12,500 nt of DNA from Theodoxus fluviatilis (GCA_034096865.1 JAWQFJ010020314.1:1-12500); one strand, 5' to 3'. Counted from the stretch's first letter, positions 1 to 8,086 are shown. Notes: generated by a model from the sequence alone, not told the origin. A program made the numbers and translations.

Positions 1-574
1 CAGGCTTTTTTTTAGCTAAGACTACACATACTATCTTTAGCAAAGCTTATATACGTTATTGCTGATATAAAATATGACATATTATATACCATTTTATTCA
101 GAACAAACTAACCTTTCTTACTATGATATTTGATTTGAGAAAAGACTGTTATGTATAAACTATTTTTTTTATATGCAGAAAAAAATAACAAAAAAACGCA
201 CTAAATTTACAACACTCTACAATCACAAAGAACAATTTTTTGGGGTGGATAGTTTCTTTTGTTTTCTTTATTTCTAACATAAAATATAACTATATTTACA
301 CATAAAATTTCAATCTGCATATTTTTTCAATCAAATTTAGTGATTTGAGAGAGTTTTTTTGTAAAGCTACTAGTCTGAAGCTTTCGGCAAAAAAAAACCC
401 ATAAAATAATGCACTTAACAACAGGTGAACTTACTTATTCAAAATGTATTTCTTTTCCTCTTGTCTAAGTTACACATAAATCATTTGTGCATAAACCATA
501 TTTACACACACAAAAACTGTCAATGTGAAATGAAAACAACAAACAAAACTGGTTCTATGTGCCTGCCGATGCAA
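1..574. other. AT-rich intergenic stretch, no gene seen
   Basis: The stretch is AT-rich with many A and T runs. Only short open frames occur and none resembles a known protein. The low-coordinate end of the neighbouring minus-strand piggyBac relic should lie here, but I could not identify a convincing terminal inverted repeat next to a TTAA target. A TTAA is present at 574-577, overlapping the stop codon of that relic. Confidence 0.6.
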
Positions 575-1169
575 TTAAATCTGGTGGTACTCCAGCAGGC
601 AGTTGCGGTCATCCTGTAAACACAGGAATGTGTTGCAGGCTACAGAGTAAGTTCTTGTTTTCCTTTCTATTTTGAATTTAGTGTAGCACAGCTTACAGTT
701 TCGTCTGTCTTTAGTTTTGCACATGTTGGGGATGATGCTGTGGATGGTGTATGTGACTGGCTTGTCCACAACCGGCACATCCACATCAACATCAAACACC
801 CCCCCGTTGTCTTATAAGTTCTTCAGTGAAGGCCAGCTGATTATACTTTGCATTCCTTTTCAATTCTTCTACATCTCTGTGTTGTTCTCGCCAGTTTTGA
901 AATAAAATGTATGAGTTCACCCTAGCTATATCCAAGAACAATTTACAGAATAAAAAGAAGCAAATACGTCCGATAAACAAAGATAAAAATAGCAACACGC
1001 ACCTTCGATAATCAATCCCGTCGATGTTTGGATCTATATTTTCGCCATTGCTTGAAAATGACGATTCATCATCACACCAAACTTCATCATCACTTGAATC
1101 ATAAGCAATATCATCTTCAGAAGATGATTCTTGGTCCATATTTGACGATGTTATCGAGCAGCGAAGCAA
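575..1169 (-). pseudogene. piggyBac-like (PGBD) transposase relic, internally deleted and frameshifted
   Basis: PiggyBac transposases cut and paste TTAA-flanked transposons with an RNase H-like DDE domain and end in a Cys-rich zinc-binding domain. On the minus strand, 1169-792 encodes an acidic N-terminus (better start at 1139, MDQESSSEDD, then Asp/Ser-rich) running straight into a segment with the family signature LFLDIARVNSYILF and then FTEELIRQRGG. A second frame, 799-575, encodes the C-terminal Cys-rich domain (CKLCY, then CNTFLC, then NCLLEYH) and ends in TAA. The frame changes inside a run of seven G (C on plus, 799-805); one G fewer would join the frames. The whole DNA-binding and DDE core, normally several hundred residues, is missing between the acidic part and the C-terminal part. 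This is a dead copy. The family call rests on the C-terminal signatures recalled from PGBD proteins. Confidence 0.72.
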
Positions 1170-1371
1170 AACCAGTGACGCTAAAACATTTAAGATGGCG
1201 ATCGGGAAGCAGACGTTTTGCTGCGCAGTAAATAACTATTTTTGCATATTTTCGCAATTAAACTGAAATATATTATAACTTTTTTTGCTTAGCAATGCTT
1301 TTTCTTCAATGATATGTAATTTTTTCAAGAAATTATTTTTTTTTACATTTAAATTATAAGTGTTATTGTTA

Positions 1372-1389
1372 TCGACCACCGGTGGTCGA
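1372..1389. repeat. 18-bp perfect palindrome
   Basis: TCGACCACCGGTGGTCGA reads the same on both strands, with its centre between 1380 and 1381. It is a GC-rich island in very AT-rich sequence, 41 bases upstream of the ATG of the candidate exon at 1431. It could be a dimeric transcription-factor site or a cruciform. No factor can be assigned with confidence. Confidence 0.8.
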
Positions 1390-1430
1390 AATCATGCATA
1401 GAAAACGTTTGAGAGTTCAAAAATATTGCG

Positions 1431-1569
1431 ATGTATCTGTATAAGGCGTTTCGGAGACGATCAGAAGCAATGCCATTGTTAAACAGCTATATAGACATTT
1501 TTGAAAATTATAATGATATGGATTTCAAACTACAATTGTCACCGTTGGCCAATAGTAGCCTGGGAAGTG
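1431..1569 (+). other. Candidate protein-coding exon ending at a splice donor
   Basis: From the ATG at 1431 (a second in-frame ATG follows at codon 14) an open frame gives a mixed, non-repetitive peptide that includes MPLLNSYIDIFENYNDMDF. It reaches a strong donor, GTG|GTAAGA, at 1569/1570. The frame stays open past the donor to 1634, but there it enters the 3' cassette of a retroelement, which supports an intron beginning at 1570. I do not recognise the peptide and see no acceptor or second exon in the window, so any downstream exon would lie beyond the inserted retroelements. It may equally be a chance open frame. Confidence 0.2.
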
Positions 1570-1607
1570 GTAAGATTGTTTCCAACTTTGTGTTATTACT
1601 GTCATTT

Positions 1608-1661
1608 GTAATGGGCCGGAGGCCCTCACAATAAACCAGTTGTTCGTTGTTTGTTGTTCGT

Positions 1662-1663
<2 letters not shown>
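1608..1663 (+). mobile_element. 3' end of a (CT)n-associated retroelement, 5' truncated
   Basis: The cassette has a GGGCC-GGA-GGCCC hairpin (1613-1625), AATAAA at 1630-1635, and a TTCGTTG/TTGTTCG-like tail that enters (CT)n at 1664. The same order recurs at 9176 and 11990, at the 3' ends of two longer elements, and in degenerate form at 12258. No element body is recognisable upstream. The insert is therefore either severely 5' truncated or begins within 1570-1607. Confidence 0.6.

Positions 1664-1752
<89 letters not shown>
1664..1752. repeat. Compound microsatellite (CT)n(CA)n
   Basis: CT repeats run to about 1706 with one G interruption and are followed by CA repeats to 1752. The tract lies between the 3' cassette at 1608 and the probable 5' region of the large retrotransposon. 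The long frames across it (Ser-Leu or Thr-His repeats on plus, Arg-Glu or Val-Cys repeats on minus) are repeat artefacts. Confidence 0.97.
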
Positions 1753-1753
<1 letters not shown>

Positions 1754-2355
1754 CCGCCAGTACGACCGACGTGTGCAGACGTGCTTCGTCGGGGCTCCGC
1801 TCCCGCATACCGGTGACCGTTACAAGAAGTGAAACCAGTAATGGAAGTGCATGCAGAAACGTGCTATAGACGTGGCTTGGCATGAGTAAAGCACGGCTTT
1901 TGCGCTTTGGTGTAATGTGATCATTTTGTGATGTTTTGATATGTTTCATCGACTTGGAGTGTTGCGAGTTTGAGAGAGCGAGCCACTTCCCCCGCGACTG
2001 CAGCTCTCGTTGTCGCTGTGCAAGAACGACTGCTAATATAGACTGAAGATAGGAATTGTCGACTGCGGTTATGTGTTGTTGAGTGCCCCCAAAACTTATA
2101 ACTATAACTTAATTGTCGGTTAGATGAGCCACCGAGAAGGACGTGTCTCGGAATTGCTTCTCCGAGACAAGTGGTTTCAAGACAGGGGAGCACCTACAGG
2201 AATGACTCATCTGTTTTCTAGAGTGGACCGCTCCCGTGAGGAAAGCAAAGGTTAACTACTTTGGATAACTTTGCAAGAGTATATTTGGTTGTAGACATAT
2301 TGTGTTTTCCTGTTGACAAAACTAGTTATTGGAACGAGTTCACAAACTGTTCTTC
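1753..2355 (+). other. Probable 5' UTR of the large non-LTR element
   Basis: This moderately GC-rich, 600-base stretch has no credible ORF and sits between the microsatellite and the leader ORF. It could carry the internal promoter expected of such elements, but I see no definite core motif. A 90-codon minus-strand frame at 1921-2193 resembles nothing. Part of this stretch could instead be older flanking DNA. Confidence 0.4.
2144..2169 (+). other. Stem-loop in putative 5' UTR
   Basis: TGTCTCGGA (2144-2152) and TCCGAGACA (2161-2169) form a perfect 9-bp stem around an 8-base loop, about 190 bases upstream of the ATG at 2356. It could influence translation or RNA recognition by the element's proteins, but that is speculation. 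The base pairing is visible in the sequence. Confidence 0.5.
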
Positions 2356-2757
2356 ATGGGTGTCACGTTTGAGACGTACCCACTGCGCATTGGAGCACAT
2401 TTCGCTCGTGCAAATCGCCTGAGAGCGAAGCGTGGACGGTGTGCAGCGTGCAATATCCGAAGCACCGAGAGTTTTGAGCTCAGTTATCACCTTCTGGAAG
2501 AGCTACAAGATGAACTGTGCTCAAGCCCGTGGCAGTTACACTTCTCGCGACCTAGGGCTCGACTAGGACTGCTACTGATCGCGTTGTGTGCGTCACTTAC
2601 GATCGCGTGCTCACTCAGGCCTGCCACTCCAACAACTACGCTGCATGATCTCTCGGATCTGATCCTGCTAGGAGGGAACGTGGAACGTAACCCTGGGCCA
2701 TGGAGAAACAACGAGACTGCTGCATGGCCCGGTTGGAATGTACCACTGGAAACGTAA
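2356..2757 (+). CDS. Leader peptide with hydrophobic segment and 2A-like motif, N-terminal part of ORF1
   Basis: The first ATG in this frame is at 2356; the frame also stays open upstream without an ATG. About 70 basic or neutral residues are followed by a hydrophobic stretch, LGLLLIALCASLTIACSL (2563-2616), of signal-sequence or membrane character. Next comes a Thr/Pro-rich spacer, then LILLGGNVERNPGP ending at 2700, about 115 residues from the ATG. Some non-LTR retrotransposons of trypanosomes, sea urchins and other animals carry 2A-like peptides at protein N-termini, where the ribosome skips the Gly-Pro bond. Here this would release a leader of about 114 residues and start the ORF1 protein at Pro. 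The frame ends at a TAA (2755-2757), but the same frame continues beyond it as recognisable ORF1, so the stop is probably a nonsense mutation. Confidence 0.65.
   Translation: MGVTFETYPLRIGAHFARANRLRAKRGRCAACNIRSTESFELSYHLLEELQDELCSSPWQLHFSRPRARLGLLLIALCASLTIACSLRPATPTTTLHDLSDLILLGGNVERNPGPWRNNETAAWPGWNVPLET
2671..2700 (+). other. 2A-like ribosome-skipping motif GGNVERNPGP
   Basis: The codons read GGNVERNPGP. The 2A consensus is D-(V/I)-E-x-N-P-G|P, with skipping between the last Gly and Pro. Val, Glu, Asn, Pro, Gly and Pro are all present, but the Asp is replaced by Asn, which in tested 2A peptides usually weakens activity. The preceding LILLG context fits the hydrophobic or helical upstream part of 2A regions. 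This Asn could be a decay mutation (GAC to AAC, a G-to-A change) or a natural variant of the family. Confidence 0.75.
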
Positions 2758-3955
2758 CACGGTCATCCTCCGAGAATACAGCATGGGCCCACACCACGCA
2801 ACGCATACATCCCTAGCACAGAACCAACGACCCCATATGAAAGTGGAAGTATTGAGGCAGAAGTGCGTCGGTTATATGCTCAACAAGAGACAACAAACAT
2901 CCTCCTGAGGGAAACTCAGGAACACTGAAGACAGCACTGCTTACAGCTCTCACAATGGAATGCAGCCCTACATAAACCGGTAGAAGGACTGAAATCCCAT
3001 GTAAACACCATTCACATGGACATGCAAAACAAGTTGCTCACTGTAGTAGGCCAAGCTGAGAGTATGGAGATGTCTACGAAGCTAAACGATATTCAGTTGT
3101 TCGGTTACCCGAGAAGTCACGAGAGACCTACTGGGACTGCATCCAGTTGGTGCTGGATACTCTACAAGATGTCGATCCTGACCTCCGATGGTCTGAAAAA
3201 GACATAGTAAGAGTCCAGCGATTGGGAGTTCCTTTCGAGGGGGACTGCAGCAGCAACCCACCCCCTCCCCCTCGCCCTGTACTTGTGGAATGAGTACATG
3301 GGCGAACAAACTGAGACTACTCAGGTGGGGACGCGAGCCTCTTAGGAGGAATGGAATAAGAATTTCCGGGGAGCTTACACAGAAGCAGGCCACTACCCTT
3401 CAGGAGCTGCGCAGACAAGGTCATCATGCCTACTTTAAAAACAACCAGCTTTTCTTCAGAGAAAAATCTCCAGCAGGCAGAAGAACAAACGGACGAAAGA
3501 GGCAGAACCATCGAACAAACCGGCACAAAGACCATCCTTACAGAGACAGAAACCGGAACAGAGCAACTACTCTGCCTACAGAGGAGTTTGGATCCGACCG
3601 AGGGGCTGAGCGCTTCACCCATAACCAGCGACACCCTTGGCAGCACAGAGAGGTGTCTCCGCAATGCCCTGTATCACACAAGGATTCGTGGAGAGTGCCC
3701 ACAGCCTCGCAGCGGAATGCATATGAAGCCCAACACTACAGAAGTTTACGAGATGCAACAAATCCAGTGGTGGTAGATCATCAACATGGCGCGTTTCACC
3801 TGCAAACTGAATCCCCTATAGGCGCCTCATTAGGAGGCCAGATGATGGCGGGGGATATTCCAGGACCCCGCAGGTACAAAGTAACTCGGGAATACAACCG
3901 GCAGTTGTCTCCTGGTTACGTCGTGATCGACGAATGGGTTGGCTCCCCCGAATGA
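2758..3955 (+). pseudogene. ORF1 core: helical region, RRM-like domain and C-terminal domain, broken
   Basis: After the TAA at 2755 the same frame continues through a Gln/Glu-rich helical region (with a TGA at 2926) to KLNDIQLFGYP, the first strand of an L1-type ORF1 RRM. The frame then shifts near 3120; ETYWDCIQLVLDTLQDVDP and DIVRVQRLGVP follow in the next frame, up to RPVLVE and a TGA at 3291. A second shift near 3290 opens the conserved C-terminal domain (STWANKLRLLR, GIRISGELTQKQ, AYFKNNQLFF). A basic Arg/Asn/His-rich tail follows, to a TGA at 3953. Type II ORF1 proteins bind element RNA and act as chaperones in the ribonucleoprotein. The order RRM then CTD matches them. At least two frameshifts and two internal stops make this copy non-functional. 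Confidence 0.75.
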
Positions 3956-4567
3956 GACGGATCTTCAAGCGGTAGGCAGGCTGGGAGAACAATGGATATA
4001 CGTCATGAGACGCGAGTTCCGGCACTACCACCAAAGACCTTGCTCCCTGATTATGGTGGCCATGCGGCGGTCGATGATCAGGCAGACGAGGGTGCGATGG
4101 ACCATCCCTTAGAGGATGAGGTACCCAAACAATCGTCAGCAACTCTGTACTCTAATGACAAGGAATACGTCCCGCCAGCTGTGACTTCTTGCTCACCTGT
4201 GTCGGACGTTCAACAGGAGACGGAGATACAGGCAAAGTCGCCTGCCTCTCTGAACTCCATCAGTGGGAATACAGACGCGCACCCACAAACCTTTATGGCC
4301 TCGAGCACGAGTCAGATGTCGGCTCCGAAACGACAGAGTACTCTACTGGGTTGACTGGAGTCCCGTAACAACGACGGAACCCTCCCTCCGAGTACCCGTC
4401 TGACTTGTGCAGAGGTCGTTGATGAAGACGGTGATGGTTCTTCGGTGTGGACCCCCCAACAAGGTACTCGCCGCCGAAACGTCAGACACTCGTCTGTATG
4501 GAACGGACGACTCCGTAGGACAAGAAGCTCTTCCCCACAAGGAGGAGAAGCGGAGGTCGATAAATGA
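3956..4567 (+). pseudogene. Disordered ORF1 C-terminal extension or linker to the endonuclease
   Basis: The frame of the ORF1 C-terminal domain continues beyond the TGA at 3953 as a low-complexity Ser/Thr/Pro/Gln and acidic region. It is interrupted only by TGA codons at 4352-4354 and 4565-4567, and it enters the endonuclease in the same frame. No domain is recognisable. An alternative ATG-led frame at 4407-4595 overlaps it and looks like a shadow. Each TGA is one C-to-T change from CGA (Arg). One of them may nevertheless be the real ORF1 stop. Confidence 0.5.
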
Positions 4568-5479
4568 CGGGAGGGCCGACGTTCGTCACACGTGAATCAG
4601 AGTGTGTATCGATCTCATGCACCGGTATCGGTGGAAAAACGTCTTGCGTCTGAGGAAGATGCACATTCTCTGATTAAACTTAAAAAACTGCAGATCGTGT
4701 GCTGGAACGTAGATGGTCTTACCTCAAGACTGGGTGAATCAGGTTTCACGGATTATGTTCTGTCATTTAATTTATGCTGTCTGATAGAAACTTTCACAGC
4801 AGAGTCATATGACTTTAGTGTCTTTTTCGAAAGGTATACTGCGTTTCATTCTCCAGCCATTATACTCTCCAAACAAGGTCGGAGATCAGGAGGAGTTGTT
4901 ATACTTATGAAAAACCACTTGAAACCATTTATTACACAAATAGATATCAAGTACGACAATCTGTTGGCTTCAAAGATAACAGGTTTGACTGATAGTTGTG
5001 TAATTTTGTTCGCGGTGTATGTCCCACCGCATGAGTCTCCCTACTACAAGGATAAGGATTATTATTGCAGCTTGTTCCCACTGGAAGATGCTCTTTTGCA
5101 CATACAAGAGACTTTCCCAGGATCGGTTGTAATGATATGCGGGGACATGAACGCTCGGATCGGCGAATGGGACACCCAGGCTGCGATAGAGGATGGGGAT
5201 GACGACGACGGACAAGAACAGTTAGCCTCTAGTTGCCCCTCGCTTAGGCAGTATCGCGTGTCGCAAGATGGTACGGTGAACGCCTTTGGGGAAATACTGA
5301 AAAACATTTGTTTTGTTCATCAATTGTGTATCATCAATGGACGCACCTTTGGTGACAGTGAAGGCAAACATACCTACGTGTCAACACACGGACACAGTGT
5401 CATAGATTACTGCTTGCTATCTGGAGACTTCGCAAATTGTTCCGTTGATGTACATTTCAAAAGTGATATGGGACACTAG
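4568..5479 (+). pseudogene. APE-type endonuclease domain of ORF2
   Basis: This domain nicks target DNA to prime reverse transcription. Visible catalytic blocks of the exonuclease-endonuclease-phosphatase fold are CWNVDG (Asn codon at 4706), LIET (Glu), AVYVPP (Tyr), GDMNAR (Asp and Asn) and SVIDY (Asp). The final SDH motif is broken: SD is present at about 5462, but the His and the following strand are missing because the sequence jumps straight to the linker (WDTSKAN) in another frame. No ATG lies in this frame between the TGA at 4565 and the first catalytic block. The longest open stretch begins at a GTG (4592). Start by continuation from ORF1, or loss of an original ATG, are the options. 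Confidence 0.85.
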
Positions 5480-5870
5480 CAAAGCAAACGTGTTCCATAG
5501 TAACATCCAAAACCCACAGTTTTCGCAACGCCTTGCTAGAGCAGCAGAAATGATCGACACCTCTGTGGAATCAGCTCTGCAGCAGTTCAACTCCGCCATG
5601 CTAGCATGTGCTCAATGCATGAGGAAAAACATCTGGATCGATAGGTCTTCGTGTCTAGTAAACCGATCTGTCTGGTACGATATTGACTGCCTCAAAGCGA
5701 AAAAGGAAGCAAAAAGTGCTTTAATAAAGTACAGAAAACACCCATCCTCCGGATCTAAAGAAAAGTATGTAAGCGCTAGAAAGACCTACAAAAACACCAT
5801 TCGCGAGAAGGAAAGAAACTTTCAGCTCTTCTCGTATCACCCTTCTCGACAGCATAAAGGATTCGCATAA
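5464..5870 (+). pseudogene. ORF2 linker between endonuclease and reverse transcriptase
   Basis: In a new frame, IWDTSKANVFHSNI begins a helical, Lys-rich connector (CLKAKKEAKSALIKYRK, then SARKTYKNTIREKERN) typical of the segment between the endonuclease and fingers of CR1-like ORF2 proteins. Near 5820-5845 another frameshift occurs: the correct continuation (LDSIKDSHKCWSLVRQATN) is in the next frame, while this one runs to a TAA at 5868. Relative to the endonuclease, the end of the nuclease fold (from the catalytic His onward) has been deleted at the junction. Confidence 0.7.
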
Positions 5871-7596
5871 ATGCTGGTCCTTAGTGAGACAAGCAACAAA
5901 CAAGCCACCTCCATACGTTGACATTGACATAGGCATCTGGAAAGGTCATTTTGAGACTTTATTTTATCGACACTCGCACGGAAACCTCGATTCAACAACT
6001 AACAGTGTCCATGATATACTTACCCAAAGGGCCGATGAACTTGATGCTGCAATATCCCTTGAGGAGGTAAAGACGGCTATACGCAACATCAAACCTGGGA
6101 AATCGCCAGGTCTGGACGATATACCAGGCGAATGCTTGAAAGCGGCTTGTGACTCGATCTTGACAAAGATGTTTAATGTTCTTTTTGAAACTCAGTCCTT
6201 TCCACAAGTATGGTCTCGGTCTGTAATAATCCCGCTGTTTAAAAAGGGATCCAGAATGGATCCAAACAACTATCGAGGCATATCCTTACTAAGCACACTC
6301 AGCAAGACATTTGCATCCATTTTGACGCGCCGCTTGCGACTCTGGGCGGAAGACGAAGACAAAATATGTCACAAACAGTCGGGCTTCAGGATGGAGCATT
6401 CAACGATTGACCACGTTTTCGCGCTGTACTCCATGATCCTCAAGCACGTCTATGGCAGTCGTCGGAAGTTGTACGTGGCCTTCGTTGACTACGAGAAAGC
6501 TTTCGATTCTGTGAATCGCGATCTGCTCTGGCGCGTGCTTGATGCTGCAGGACTTTCAACTAAAATTATTAAAATGCTGAAAGCCATGTACGCCCGTGTC
6601 CAGTCATGCGTTAGGTGGAACTGGATACTCTCTGAATTCTTCAGATGCCCAGCTTGTGTGAAGCAGGGAGCCTTGGAGAGTCCGTTATTGTTTGCTCTCT
6701 ACATGAACTCGGTGGCTGACCACGTGCGCATGCATGGAAAACATGGCGTCCAGCTCCTGCCTGGAACAAAAGAACTATACCTTCTCTTGTTTGCCGATGA
6801 CGCTGTCCTTCTCTCTACCACCCCCTACGGTTTACAAAACCAACTAGACAACCTAGGGAGTGTATCTAAATCATTAGTTTTAAAGATCAACGTAGACAAA
6901 ACAAAGGTCATGGTTTTTCGTAAGGGTGGACACCTTGCGCAAGGTGAAAAGTGGTCACTTGATGACAAACCTATAGAAATAGTCAACAGGTACAAGTACC
7001 TTGGCATAGTCTTCTCCACCAGATTATCCATGAACGTTTGTACTGATGATCTGGCGTCAAAAAGAAAGCAAAAAGTTGTTCAGACCTTCAAGGTAATTTG
7101 GAACCTGCACACACTTGATCCGAAAGTGTTTTTCAAGCTATTTGACGCGCAGGTGCAATCGACAATGCTCTATGGGTCTGAGATATGGGGCCTGCATAAT
7201 GCAGGAAATATAGAAAAAGTCCATACATTTGCCTGCAAGAGGATCCTTGGATTAGACACCCGGACACCAAACCAAATGGTATACGGGGATCTTGGCAGAT
7301 ACCCTTTGTCTATTTCGTATATCACCAAGGCGGTCAAATACTGGCTCAGGCTATCCACTATGCCAATAACAAGACTCCCAAAAGAAGCATATCTCATGTT
7401 AAAGAATGCTAATATTCCAAAAAATGCTAACTGGGTAGAACACATTAAAAACTGCCTGTGCCGGTCAGGTTTTTCTTACGTATTGCTAAATGAAGGTGTT
7501 GGCAACAAAACTGCTTTTTTGAATCAATTTAAGCAAAGACTTAAAGACTGCTGGCACCAAACATGGCATGATAAATGTGCAACGAGTTCTAGGTAA
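5845..7596 (+). pseudogene. Reverse transcriptase domain of ORF2
   Basis: The enzyme copies element RNA at the nicked target. Counting from the GTG at 5884, the motifs in order are GKSPGLDDIPGECLKA (72-87), VIIPLFKKG then NNYRGISLLS (114-136), QSGFRMEHST (165-174), motif A FVDYEKAFDS (200-209), the B-like motif VKQGALESPLLF (259-270), motif C LLFADDAVLLS (301-311), and KINVDKTKVMVFRKGG with NRYKYLGI downstream. All three polymerase carboxylates are present (Asp in FVDY, both Asp in FADD). The usual QGCxLSP is altered to QGALESP. The open frame ends at a TAA (7594). The frame is intact but cannot give a full ORF2 protein because of upstream frameshifts. There is no ATG near the beginning, consistent with an internal fragment. 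Confidence 0.93.
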
Positions 7597-7764
7597 CACT
7601 GGTACTCATTACTCAAAGGTCAATTTGGTCTAGAAGAGTACATGTTTACTCTTACTATTAAAACGTTACTACGCCTTAATTCTCAGAGACCAGAAGCTCT
7701 CCAAAATAACCTTGTTACCTCACGTAAACCTCTAAGTGTCCATGACACTTTGCTTTTCTTGTAA
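7597..7764 (+). pseudogene. ORF2 C-terminal extension beyond an in-frame stop
   Basis: The reverse transcriptase frame stays open past the TAA at 7594 for 55 codons, to a TAA at 7762. It begins HWYSLLKGQFGLEEYMFTLT and then reads TLLRLNS. This resembles the C-terminal region of related ORF2 proteins (a short, aromatic-rich S.L....EEY block before a degenerate Cys/His region). The stop at 7594 is probably a CAA-to-TAA nonsense mutation. No Cys-rich knuckle is visible. Confidence 0.45.
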
Positions 7765-8083
7765 CGGGTAACGAGCAGCGGGCTTGATAAAGAGTTCCAG
7801 TTCTCTCTCTCTCTCTCTTCTTTTCCCTCGTCAGTTCCTATCAGACTCTCAGTATGAGCATTAGACAAAAATTTAATACATGAACAATTTGACCTCGGTG
7901 TACATATATTTCATTTTATTTAAATGTAATCACATATTGAAGAGTTTTGATACGTCACTTTCTTATCAGGAGAAAACATGTTACTATGCCAACTGATTCG
8001 CTAATGTTTTTAATTTGTATATATGTGCATATACCTACATGACGGGTCGTTGGCCGCAAATAAACAATCAATCAATCAATCAA

Positions 8084-8086
<3 letters not shown>
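7765..8086 (+). other. 3' UTR and repeat tail of the large retrotransposon
   Basis: AT-rich and non-coding, with a short pyrimidine run of CT repeats at 7801-7825. It ends with GGTCGTTGGCCGC, AATAAA (8059-8064) and five CAAT units (8065-8084) plus CA. Short tandem 3' repeats in place of poly(A) are usual for CR1/L2-like elements. The next base begins a (CT)n tract. Confidence 0.75.
8059..8064 (+). promoter_or_regulatory. AATAAA polyadenylation signal of the large element
   Basis: A canonical hexamer lies immediately before the (CAAT)5 repeat tail, at the end of the element and downstream of all ORF2 remnants. Its position fits use for 3' end formation of the element RNA. Confidence 0.6.

Larger units (their letters stand above)
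1753..8086 (+). mobile_element. Non-LTR retrotransposon of the CR1/jockey group, near full length, decayed
   Basis: In order: a probable 5' UTR, a leader with a hydrophobic stretch and a 2A-like motif, ORF1 with an RRM-like core and C-terminal domain, a disordered linker, an APE-type endonuclease, a connecting domain, a reverse transcriptase with FADD, a C-terminal extension, a 3' UTR, AATAAA and a (CAAT)5 tail. There are no LTRs, integrase or protease. At about 6.3 kb it is normal to slightly long for CR1-like elements. The copy is dead: it has frameshifts near 3120, 3290, 5470 and 5830, in-frame stops, and a deletion at the end of the endonuclease. The 3' boundary is clear from the repeat tail. 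The 5' boundary is a guess set at the end of the (CA)n tract. The clade (CR1, L2, Daphne, Crack or similar) cannot be fixed by eye. Confidence 0.85.

Noticed and set aside
920..1000. Possible intron in the piggyBac relic (minus-strand GTGCGT to TATAG)
   Set aside because: The sequence just before the supposed acceptor already encodes family-like residues (FF...LFLDIA), so an internal deletion explains the structure better.
1525..1949. Several ORFs of Ser-Leu, Thr-His, Arg-Glu and Val-Cys repeats
   Set aside because: They are translations of (CT)n and (CA)n in different frames; the same occurs at 9188-9373, 10716-10955, 12044-12148 and 12201-12455.
1921..2193. 90-codon minus-strand ORF
   Set aside because: No recognisable motif; it lies antisense within the probable 5' UTR of the large element.
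4407..4595. ATG-led 62-codon ORF between ORF1 and the endonuclease
   Set aside because: It overlaps the continuous frame linking ORF1 and the nuclease and has no domain; it is most likely a shadow.
7801..7825. CT run within the 3' UTR as a boundary between two insertions
   Set aside because: It is short, has no 3' cassette before it and no element start after it; the clear repeat tail of the element is at 8065.
1753..8086. LTR retrotransposon or endogenous virus
   Set aside because: No LTRs, primer-binding site, protease, integrase or envelope; the nuclease is APE-type and the tail is a short tandem repeat. The 2A motif alone is not evidence of a virus.
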